Shown piece after piece: positions 15,637-21,732 of a DNA stretch of 21,732 bases. Under the pieces are notes generated by a model. The model did no database searches, had not been told where the DNA came from, and saw only the letters and a program-made list of their open reading frames with translations. Both the position numbers and the translations under genes were made by a program. The stretch covers positions 1 through 21,732 of the forward strand of contig JAEZGP010000338.1 in assembly GCA_023437285.1 (NCBI GenBank), in the 5' to 3' direction. Every line of letters starts with the position of its first letter. Position 1 is the first letter of the stretch. This DNA is from Actinomycetes bacterium. GTDB lineage: Bacteria > Actinomycetota > Actinomycetes > Mycobacteriales > Micromonosporaceae.

Positions 15637-16122
15637 ATGGCACGGCGTGAAGACGGCAGCAAGCTGGTGTTGCGCGGCGTACTCATCTCGGTGGTGACCG
15701 TCGCGATCCTGGTGCTGCTCGCGGCCTTCCGCACCGCGGTGTTCGACGCCGTGTCGGGTGCCTGGAACTTCGTCGTCGACCGCATCCCGGACGACGGGTC
15801 GCAGCGCACGGCCATCCTCGTGTACCTCATCGTCGCCGTCCTCATCGGGATCGTCTTCTCCAAGGCGGGCCACTTCACCGCCTACGGCGTGGCGGTGGGC
15901 CTCATTCCGCTGCTGTGGGTGCTGTTCTGGGAGGGCTTCCCGCCGCTGGGCCTCGATCCGGCGTGGACGGACAACCTCGGCGTCGGGCACATCGGGCCCG
16001 GCATCGTCGCCACCTGGGCGTTCGTGGCGGTCATCCTCATGACGCTGGTGTTCGTGCCGCTGGAGCTGTGGGAGAAGGCGCGTCGCCGCCGCCGGCGCCT
16101 CGGTGGCCGCAACGACGACTGA
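15637..16122 (+). CDS. Small four-helix membrane protein of unknown function
   Basis: From the ATG preceded by AAGGAG (15627-15632) this is a 161-residue protein starting MARREDGSKLV. An earlier in-frame GTG at 15607 lacks a ribosome site and is rejected. Hydrophobic segments lie at about residues 12-32 (LRGVLISVVTVAILVLLAAF), 60-76, 82-98 (AYGVAVGLIPLLWVLFW) and 122-142 (GIVATWAFVAVILMTLVFVP). The C-terminus is very basic (KARRRRRR), predicting a cytoplasmic end. No family is recognised and no polar residues suggest transport. It is followed by the separately promoted fumarylacetoacetase gene. Confidence 0.8.
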   Translation: MARREDGSKLVLRGVLISVVTVAILVLLAAFRTAVFDAVSGAWNFVVDRIPDDGSQRTAILVYLIVAVLIGIVFSKAGHFTAYGVAVGLIPLLWVLFWEGFPPLGLDPAWTDNLGVGHIGPGIVATWAFVAVILMTLVFVPLELWEKARRRRRRLGGRNDD

Positions 16123-16129
16123 CAGCGCC

Positions 16130-16135
16130 TAGCCT
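16130..16135 (+). promoter_or_regulatory. -10 box for leaderless fumarylacetoacetase mRNA
   Basis: TAGCCT ends six bases before the GTG start of the fumarylacetoacetase gene. There is no Shine-Dalgarno sequence in the 19-base gap after the preceding stop codon. Confidence 0.55.
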
Positions 16136-16141
16136 GGTGGC

Positions 16142-17323
16142 GTGATCGACGTCGCGCCGGACCACCCGTTCGGCCCCGCGGTGCTGCCGTACGGGATCTT
16201 CTCGGTAGGCGGCGGGCCGCGGCGGGGCGGCGTCCGTTACGGCGAGAACGTGCTGGACGCGGCCGCGCGGGCCCGCCGGCTGCGGTGGTCGTACGCGCCG
16301 CTGCTGGCCGGCCCGGTCCTGAACCCGTTGATGGCCGCCGGCCCCGACGCGTGGGCGGTCGTGCGCGCCGACCTGCGCGGGTGGCTTTCGGCCGACCCGG
16401 ACCCCGCGCTGTTCGTTGCGCTGCGCGACGTCGACCTGCACCTGCCCGTCGAGATCGCCGACTACGTCGACTTCTACGCCGCCGAGCAGCACGCGGTCAA
16501 CGCCGGACGGATCTTCCGGCCGGACGGGCCGGCGCTGCCGGCCAACTGGAAACACCTGCCCCTGGGCTACCACGGGCGGGCCGGCACGGTGGTCGTCTCC
16601 GGTACGCCGATCGTCCGCCCGGCCGGGCCGTTCCGCGACCCGGACCCGGTGTTCGGGCCGACGCGGCGCCTCGACTTCGAGGCGGAGGTCGGGTTTCTCG
16701 TCGGCGTACCGACCGCGCCGGGGGAGCGGATCGCGGTGGCCGACTTCGACCGGTACGTCTTCGGCGTCGTGCTCGTCAACGACTGGTCGGCCCGCGACAT
16801 CCAGCGGTGGGAGACCGTCCCGCTCGGACCGTTCCTGGGCAAGTCGTTCGCCACGTCGATGTCGGCGTGGGTGTTGCCGCTGGCCGCGCTGGACCACGCG
16901 CGGGTCGCGCCGCCCCCGCGCGACGTGCCCGTCCCGGACTACCTGGCCGACGACGCGCGCGCCGGGTTCGACATCGCGCTGGCCGTGACGCTGGCGGGCC
17001 AGGTCATCACGCGGCCGCCGTTCGCCGCCATGTACTGGACGCCGGCCCAGCAGTTGGCGCACCTCACCGTCAACGGCGCGAGCGTGCGCACCGGGGACCT
17101 GTTCGCCTCCGGCACGGTCAGCGGCCCCGATCGCGACCAGTGGGGCTCGCTGCTCGAACTCACCTGGAACGGCCGCGATCCACTGTCCTTGCCGGACGGT
17201 GAGCCGCGCGGATTCCTGGCCGACGGCGACGAGGTGGTCATCACCGCCACCGCGCCGGGGCCGGTCGGCGGCCGCGTCGGCCTCGGCGAGGTACGCGGGA
17301 CAGTCCACAGAGCGAGACGGTAA
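16142..17323 (+). CDS. fahA: Fumarylacetoacetase
   Basis: This 393-residue cytoplasmic enzyme hydrolyses 4-fumarylacetoacetate to fumarate and acetoacetate, the last step of tyrosine/homogentisate breakdown. The family's metal and catalytic residues are all present at the spacing of the mammalian enzyme: D110 (DFYAAEQH), catalytic H117, E180 and E182 (DFEAEVGF), D214 (LVNDWSARDIQRWE) and K234 (GPFLGKSFATS). The N-terminal SH3-like domain (1-100) begins HPFGPAVLPYGIFS. No homogentisate dioxygenase or maleylacetoacetate isomerase gene is in view, so the rest of the pathway lies elsewhere. Transcription is probably monocistronic from a leaderless promoter. Confidence 0.95.
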   Translation: MIDVAPDHPFGPAVLPYGIFSVGGGPRRGGVRYGENVLDAAARARRLRWSYAPLLAGPVLNPLMAAGPDAWAVVRADLRGWLSADPDPALFVALRDVDLHLPVEIADYVDFYAAEQHAVNAGRIFRPDGPALPANWKHLPLGYHGRAGTVVVSGTPIVRPAGPFRDPDPVFGPTRRLDFEAEVGFLVGVPTAPGERIAVADFDRYVFGVVLVNDWSARDIQRWETVPLGPFLGKSFATSMSAWVLPLAALDHARVAPPPRDVPVPDYLADDARAGFDIALAVTLAGQVITRPPFAAMYWTPAQQLAHLTVNGASVRTGDLFASGTVSGPDRDQWGSLLELTWNGRDPLSLPDGEPRGFLADGDEVVITATAPGPVGGRVGLGEVRGTVHRARR

Positions 17324-17338
17324 TCAATTGGCTTGATT
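17322..17338. promoter_or_regulatory. AT-rich inverted repeat at the end of the fumarylacetoacetase gene
   Basis: AATCAA and TTGATT flank TTGGC, a 6-5-6 dyad overlapping the stop codon. It is conspicuously AT-rich against the background. It could be an operator for a MarR- or LacI-like protein acting on the downstream peptidase promoter about 70 bp away. A 5-bp hairpin TGGCC-GAAC-GGCCA (17342-17355) follows and may be a weak terminator. Confidence 0.3.
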
Positions 17339-17407
17339 TCCTGGCCGAACGGCCAAACCTCGGTCGACCAGCACTCATCCGGGGCACCGTGGGCGGGCCC
17401 GACACCC

Positions 17408-17413
17408 TACAGT
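17408..17413 (+). promoter_or_regulatory. Probable -10 box of the M4 peptidase gene
   Basis: TACAGT lies 45 bases before the GTG start. Between them AGGAG (17445-17449) is placed nine bases before the start, so unlike its neighbours this gene has a normal leader. No convincing -35 element is seen. Confidence 0.45.
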
Positions 17414-17458
17414 CTGGGGTTCGTCACCTCCGCTTGATCCTGGCAGGAGTAACCCACG

Positions 17459-20400
17459 GTGGGTATCCCTCTCAACCGCCGCGTCCTCACGTTGACCGCC
17501 CTCGTGGCCGCCCCGGTTGTCGCCGCGGCCGCGGGCGTCGCCGTGCTGTTGACGCGCCCCACGCCCGTCGCGTCACTGATCTCGGCGAACACGCCGACGA
17601 TCCAGGTGGGCGACGACGGACTCGCCCACTACCTGAGCACGCCCGCCGGGCAGCCCATCGCGCCCCCGGCCGACCTGCCGGCCGGCGCGAGCCCTGAGGA
17701 CGCCGCGCGCGTGCACCTCAAGACCTACGGCGTCGCGTTCGGCGTCACCGACCCCGCCAAGGAGCTCAAGACCGTCCGGTCGTTCGGCCAGGGCGAGGCG
17801 AACGTCGTCCGCTTCCAGCAGACCTACGGCGGCCTGCCGGTCATCGGCGGCCAGCTCGCCGTCACCGTCAACAAGGCCGGCGGCCTGCTCGCCATCAACG
17901 GCGAGGCGTCCATTATCGACGGTGTCCCCACGAAGGTGACCGTCTCGGCGTCGCAGGCCAGGAAGTACGCGATCGCGTCCACCGCCCGCAAGCTCAAGCT
18001 CTCGGCCAGCACGCTGCGGGCCGGCAAGGCGTCGCTGTCGCTCTACGACGCGTCGCTGGTCGGAGCCGACAACCTGCCGGGTGTCCGCCCCGTGTGGCAC
18101 GTCGACGTGACGTCCCCGAGCCGCCCGGACGTGAACCAGTTCGTCCTGGTCGACGCCGGCAGTGGCCACATCGCGTTGACCTTCTCCCAGGTCCGGCACG
18201 CCAGTGACCCGAACCGCACGGTGTGCGACATGAACAACGTGCCGTCGAACGACCCGACGTGCACGGCGGCGAAGACGGTGCGTACCGAGGGACAGGCCGC
18301 CTCCGGCATCGCCGACGCGGATCACGCGTACGAGCTGACCGGGGCGATGCACCGGTTCCTGCAGTCCCTGGGCCGCGACGGCATCGACGGCAAGGGCCTG
18401 GAACTCATCTCGACCACGCGGTTCTGCCCGCCGACCTCCGTCGAGAACGACGTCTGCCGCTACCCGAACGCGTTCTGGGACGGCACGCAGATGGTCTTCG
18501 GCGACGGGTACGCGTCCGCCGACGACGTGGTCGGGCACGAGCTCGGGCACGGCGTGACCCAGTACACGTCCAACCTGCTCTACTACTACCAGTCCGGCGC
18601 GATCAACGAGTCCATCTCGGACGTGCTCGGTGAGCTGTTCGACCTGTCGTTCGACGGCGAGTCGCTCGCGACGCCGGCCGCGCCGGAGTCGGCGGCCCCG
18701 CCCACCTCGGCCGCTGCCACGACGGAGGCGGAGAAGTCGACGGCGCCGACGAGCGCCCCGGCCACGAGCGCGCCGCCCACCAGCGACGCGCCGACCACCA
18801 CGACGGTGACCGAAACGCCCGAGCTCGAGACTGCGTCGCCGGCCACGCCGGAGCCGGCGGCCCCGGAGTCGGCGGCCCCGGAGGCGGCCACGCCGCCCAC
18901 GAGCGAGGCGCCGGCGACCACGTCCGCCCCGCAGACCTCGGCGACGGCGACGTCCGCGCCGGTCACGAGCGGGGCGGCCGCGACGACCGGAACGCCGGCG
19001 AAGGAGGTCCGGCCGGGCGGCAAGGGCCTGGTGCCCGGTGCCGACGGCGCGGACATGCGCTGGCTGCTCGGCGAGGACCTGCCGATCGACCCCGACTACC
19101 CGCAGCCCGCGGGCACGGGCGGCGCGATCCGCAACATGAAGAACCCGCCCATGTTCGAGCAACCCGACTCCATGGCGAGCAGCCTGTGGAACCCGCACTG
19201 GCTCGACGCCGGCGGCGTGCACTTCAACAGCGGCGTGGGCAACAAGGCCGCGTACCTGATGACCGACGGTGACACCTTCAACGGGGTCAAGGTCGCCGGC
19301 ATCAAGGACCTGACCAAGGTCGGCAGGATCTGGTTGGGGGCCGAGCAGCTGCTCACCTCGGGCGCCGACTACGGCGACCTGGCGTACGCGCTGCAGCAGT
19401 CCTGCGCGAACCTCGGCTACACGACGGAGTGCGAGTCGGTCAGCGCCGCCGTGGCGGCCGTGAAGATGACCGCCAAGCCGACGGCGGAGGCCAGCATCAA
19501 GCAGGCCAGCGTCTGCCCGGCCGGCAAGGGCCCCAAGAACCTCCTGCTGGAGAAGTTCTCCAGCACATCGGCCTGGACCCTGTCGTCCAACGCCCGCCTC
19601 GACGGCAGCGCCAAGCCGAGCACGGTCGCGGGCAACGCCCTGTTGCTGGAGGCGCCGTACCCGGACCCCACGGCGAAGACGATCAGCGCTTCGCTCAAGT
19701 CGAGTATCACGCTGCCCAGCTCCGGCACCGTGTACGTGCGGTTCGACCACCTCGCCGCGCTCGACTGGATCGGCCCGGATATCGATCCGGACTTCCCCAA
19801 CGGCATCGGTTACGACGGCGGCTACCTCGGGATCACCACGAGCACCGCGTCGAGCCCGTCCTACAGCACGCCGAGCGGCACCTGGACGAACGGGCCCGCG
19901 CTGCCGATCTACAACCCTTCGACGGGCGGGACGTCGACCGGCTTCGGCGGCGACAGCCGTGGGTGGACCTCGTCCCGGATCGCCCTCGCCAGCAAGTACA
20001 ACGGCACCAAGATCAAGTTGCAGTTCCGGGTGAAGACCGATGGGGCGGACCCGTTCAGCGCCGGGTACGGCTGGTGGCTGGACAACGTGCGGGTCTACAC
20101 CTGCTCGGCGAAGAACCCGGTGCACTCGGACTACAACGGTGACGGTGTCGCCGATGTGGCGATCGGCTCGCCGGACCGCGACCTGGGCGGGCTGGAAGAC
20201 GCGGGTGCGGTGACCGTCAGTTACGGCAGCACCAGTTCGGGGCTCACCACGAGCGGCGCGCGGGTGCTGACGGCCGGCACCGGCGCGTCCGGCGCGGTCC
20301 CGGTGACGAACCAGCAGTTCGGTTCCTCGGTGGTCAGCGCCGACTTCAACGGCGACGGGTTCGCCGACCTGGCCGTGGGGGCCGCCGCCAAGGGCGCCAC

Positions 20401-21529
20401 CTCCGGCAAGGTCACCGTGTTCTACGGCTCGTCCGAGGGCATCACCGCCCGCGGCGCGAAGGTGTTCGCGAGCAACACGTTCGCGACCGCGTCGAGCGGA
20501 TTCGGCAAGGCGCTCGCGGCCGGGGACGTGAACAAGGACGGGTACGCCGACCTCGCCATCGGCGTGGAGGGCTTCGACTCGGCCAAGGGTGGCGTCGGGC
20601 TGTTGCGTGGCGCCTCGGGTGGGCTCACCACGACCAACAAGCAGTGGTTCACCCAGGACTCGTCCGGCGTGCCCGGTGCCGGCGAGGCGGGCGACCGCTT
20701 CGGCAACGCGGTGGCCTTCGGCGACTTCAACAAGGACGGGTACGCCGACCTCGCCGTGGGCGTCTACCACGAGGCCGTCGGATCGCTGGCCAGGGCCGGC
20801 GCGATCGTCGTGCTGCTGGGCAAGTCCAGCGGCCTGACCGGCAGCGGCGCCAAGGGCTTCTCGCAGGACAGCGCCGGCGTGACCGGCACGGCCGAGAAGG
20901 ACGACCTGTTCGGAGCGGCGCTCGCGGTGGGCGACTTCAACAAGGACGGGTACGCCGATCTCGCGGTCGGCGCACCCGGTGAGGCGATCACGAACACCGG
21001 TTCCGGGGCCGGACTGGTCACGATCCTCAAGGGGTCGTCCGGCGGCATCACGGGTTCGGGGTCGGTGGCCTTCACCCAGAACACGGCCGGCGTTCCAGGG
21101 ACCGGCGAGACCGGCGACCTGTTCGGCGCGGCGCTGGCGGTCGGCGACCTCAACGGCGACGGGTACCTCGACCTGGCCATCGGCGCGCCGGGCGAGGCGA
21201 TCGGCGCGCTGGCCGGCGCCGGGACCGTGGCCGTCCTCAAGGGACGCTCGGGCGGCCTGTCCGGCTCCGGCGCGGTGGCTATCGACCAGTCGACGCCGAC
21301 GGGCGGCGCCGAGAAGGACGACCAGTTCGGCGCGGCCCTGCGGATCGTCAAAATCAAGTCCGGTACGGGCGCCAACCTGCTGGTCGGCGTCCCCGGCGAG
21401 GACGACGGCAAGGGCGCGGTCGTGCTCTACCCGGCCGGTCCGACGACCACGGGCCCGCAGGTCGTGACGAACAGCCAGTTCGACGGCAAGGGCCAGGCGG
21501 GCACCCTGTTCGGGGCGGCCATCAGCTGA
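17459..21529 (+). CDS. Secreted M4 (thermolysin-type) metallopeptidase with intradomain low-complexity insert and FG-GAP propeller
   Basis: This is a 1356-residue preproprotein. The signal peptide spans about 1-38 (LTLTALVAAPVVAAAAGVAV) and the FTP/PepSY propeptide about 60-245 (VVRFQQTYGGLPVIGGQLAV). The M4 catalytic domain has zinc ligands H360 and H364 (VVGHELGHG), E361 as catalytic base, third ligand E384 (GAINESISD, exactly 20 residues after H364 as in thermolysin) and H588 in GVHFNSGVGNKAAYLM. Between E384 and W535 of WLLGED lie 151 residues, where thermolysin has about 20; residues about 402-513 are almost only A, T, P, S and E. A jelly-roll/MAM-like domain follows (about 686-882, ending GWWLDNVRVYTC), then FG-GAP blades (891-1356). 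It probably degrades extracellular protein; the propeller may bind matrix or substrate. Confidence 0.93.
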   Translation: MGIPLNRRVLTLTALVAAPVVAAAAGVAVLLTRPTPVASLISANTPTIQVGDDGLAHYLSTPAGQPIAPPADLPAGASPEDAARVHLKTYGVAFGVTDPAKELKTVRSFGQGEANVVRFQQTYGGLPVIGGQLAVTVNKAGGLLAINGEASIIDGVPTKVTVSASQARKYAIASTARKLKLSASTLRAGKASLSLYDASLVGADNLPGVRPVWHVDVTSPSRPDVNQFVLVDAGSGHIALTFSQVRHASDPNRTVCDMNNVPSNDPTCTAAKTVRTEGQAASGIADADHAYELTGAMHRFLQSLGRDGIDGKGLELISTTRFCPPTSVENDVCRYPNAFWDGTQMVFGDGYASADDVVGHELGHGVTQYTSNLLYYYQSGAINESISDVLGELFDLSFDGESLATPAAPESAAPPTSAAATTEAEKSTAPTSAPATSAPPTSDAPTTTTVTETPELETASPATPEPAAPESAAPEAATPPTSEAPATTSAPQTSATATSAPVTSGAAATTGTPAKEVRPGGKGLVPGADGADMRWLLGEDLPIDPDYPQPAGTGGAIRNMKNPPMFEQPDSMASSLWNPHWLDAGGVHFNSGVGNKAAYLMTDGDTFNGVKVAGIKDLTKVGRIWLGAEQLLTSGADYGDLAYALQQSCANLGYTTECESVSAAVAAVKMTAKPTAEASIKQASVCPAGKGPKNLLLEKFSSTSAWTLSSNARLDGSAKPSTVAGNALLLEAPYPDPTAKTISASLKSSITLPSSGTVYVRFDHLAALDWIGPDIDPDFPNGIGYDGGYLGITTSTASSPSYSTPSGTWTNGPALPIYNPSTGGTSTGFGGDSRGWTSSRIALASKYNGTKIKLQFRVKTDGADPFSAGYGWWLDNVRVYTCSAKNPVHSDYNGDGVADVAIGSPDRDLGGLEDAGAVTVSYGSTSSGLTTSGARVLTAGTGASGAVPVTNQQFGSSVVSADFNGDGFADLAVGAAAKGATSGKVTVFYGSSEGITARGAKVFASNTFATASSGFGKALAAGDVNKDGYADLAIGVEGFDSAKGGVGLLRGASGGLTTTNKQWFTQDSSGVPGAGEAGDRFGNAVAFGDFNKDGYADLAVGVYHEAVGSLARAGAIVVLLGKSSGLTGSGAKGFSQDSAGVTGTAEKDDLFGAALAVGDFNKDGYADLAVGAPGEAITNTGSGAGLVTILKGSSGGITGSGSVAFTQNTAGVPGTGETGDLFGAALAVGDLNGDGYLDLAIGAPGEAIGALAGAGTVAVLKGRSGGLSGSGAVAIDQSTPTGGAEKDDQFGAALRIVKIKSGTGANLLVGVPGEDDGKGAVVLYPAGPTTTGPQVVTNSQFDGKGQAGTLFGAAIS
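18662..19000 (+). other. Ala/Thr/Pro/Ser/Glu-rich low-complexity segment inside the M4 catalytic domain
   Basis: About 113 residues built from short degenerate units such as PESAAP, PTSAAAT, ATSAPPTSDAP and APETS-like strings. It begins 18 residues after zinc ligand E384 and ends before the conserved WLLGED strand. In other extracellular enzymes such linkers join domains; here it interrupts one. It is likely a disordered, perhaps O-mannosylated loop. Confidence 0.85.
20129..21526 (+). repeat. FG-GAP repeats forming a predicted seven-blade propeller
   Basis: Calcium-loop motifs YNGDGVADVAIG, FNGDGFADLAVG, VNKDGYADLAIG, FNKDGYADLAVG (twice) and LNGDGYLDLAIG have their Asn codons at 20135, 20348, 20531, 20729, 20939 and 21152, that is 61-71 residues apart. 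A seventh, degenerate blade (ANLLVGVPGED) has lost the DxDGxxD loop. Blades three to five share nearly identical DNA across the motif, for example AACAAGGACGGGTACGCCGA, suggesting recent duplication or gene conversion. Confidence 0.85.
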
Positions 21530-21530
21530 T

Positions 21531-21589
21531 CCGGCGACGGCACGCGAGGGGCCCCGGTCGACACGGCCGGGGCCCCTCGCCGTCGCCGG
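21531..21589 (+). terminator. Very strong two-tier hairpin terminator after the peptidase gene
   Basis: Outer stem CCGGCGACGG (21531-21540) pairs with CCGTCGCCGG (21580-21589). Inner stem CGAGGGGCCCCGG (21545-21557) pairs with CCGGGGCCCCTCG (21567-21579), with a nine-base loop and a four-base left bulge. It begins right after the stop codon. Confidence 0.85.
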
Positions 21590-21607
21590 GAAGTGGACCT
21601 GGTGTGG

Positions 21608-21613
21608 CAGGGT
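21608..21613 (+). promoter_or_regulatory. Possible -10 box for leaderless CoA-transferase mRNA
   Basis: CAGGGT is followed by six bases and the GTG start, the same spacing as four other genes here. The first base is C rather than T, as in the CAGGAT box of the MerR gene. Confidence 0.4.
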
Positions 21614-21619
21614 CGGCAC

Positions 21620-21732
21620 GTGAGCGATGAAGGGCCGCTGCGCGGCCTGCGCGTGGTGGAGCTGGGCGGCATCGGACCGGCCCCGTTCTGCGGCATGCTG
21701 CTGGGCGACCTGGGCGCCGACGTGATCCGGAT
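21620..21732 (+). CDS. CaiB/BaiF (family III) CoA-transferase, 3'-truncated by the window
   Basis: Only the first 37 codons are visible. [20 protein letters not shown] followed by [11 protein letters not shown] matches the highly conserved N-terminus of family III CoA-transferases and alpha-methylacyl-CoA racemases, where [24 protein letters not shown] is typical. The GIGPAPFC variant is closer to the racemase-like branch, but the catalytic Asp lies beyond the edge, so racemase and transferase cannot be separated. The GTG start follows a possible leaderless promoter after the peptidase terminator. Confidence 0.85.
   Translation, partial: MSDEGPLRGLRVVELGGIGPAPFCGMLLGDLGADVIR

Noticed and set aside
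16037..17308. A 423-codon minus-strand frame opposite fumarylacetoacetase.
   Set aside because: Antisense shadow. The plus-strand enzyme has every active-site residue at the expected spacing.
20129..21526. Regularly spaced repeats that could suggest a CRISPR-like array.
   Set aside because: The repeats are in-frame FG-GAP coding motifs 61-71 codons apart inside one gene, not short identical repeats with unique spacers.
17573..21619. A 1348-codon open frame on the minus strand opposite the M4 peptidase.
   Set aside because: It is a mirror of the real gene: high G/C third positions keep the antisense frame free of stops. Its protein is Arg/Gly/Val/Asp-rich with no domain, while the plus strand has a complete M4 enzyme.

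Overview
The window is high-GC DNA with strongly G/C-ending codons, many GTG starts and -10 boxes of the TAGGGT type placed six bases before a start codon. These point to an actinomycete. An F420-type luciferase-like oxidoreductase and the style of the secreted proteins fit Micromonosporaceae or a relative, but the exact taxon is inference.

Region 1 (about 1-4700) holds the 3' part of a very large RHS/YD-repeat protein gene that is already open at the left edge. After the conserved RHS core it ends in a 110-residue variable tip that is glycine-rich and hydrophobic. Seven bases later comes a 69-residue protein with two membrane segments, then a strong hairpin terminator. This looks like a polymorphic toxin tip with its immunity protein; both are lower in GC and carry TTA codons.

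Region 2 (about 4730-6600) is an insertion-sequence cluster. It contains an intact ISAs1-family element with 20-bp imperfect terminal inverted repeats, a second ISAs1-like end fragment, the N-terminal stub of a probable ISAzo13-family transposase, a fragment of an IS701-family transposase, and about 180 bp of orphan sequence that looks coding.

Region 3 (6600-10250) is regulatory. It has a MerR/GyrI-like regulator with a textbook 19-bp-spacer promoter and dyad operator, a multi-pass membrane protein, and a divergent NarL-type two-component system (histidine kinase and response regulator) with an ATGA overlap.

Region 4 (10290-17330) is ordinary chromosomal metabolism and transport: an M20 amidohydrolase, a ChaA-type Ca2+/H+ antiporter behind a small DUF1232 protein, an SGNH/GDSL hydrolase, an LLM-class flavin/F420 oxidoreductase, a small membrane protein, and fumarylacetoacetase (the last step of tyrosine breakdown).

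Region 5 (17400-21732) encodes a 1356-residue secreted M4 (thermolysin-type) metallopeptidase. A long Ala/Thr/Pro/Ser/Glu-rich segment sits inside its catalytic domain, and a seven-blade FG-GAP propeller is fused at the C-terminus. A very strong terminator follows, then the start of a CaiB/BaiF-type CoA-transferase gene that runs off the right edge.

The strongest candidates for something undescribed are the RHS tip/two-TM immunity pair and the M4 peptidase with its intradomain insertion. No CRISPR array, tRNA or rRNA was seen.
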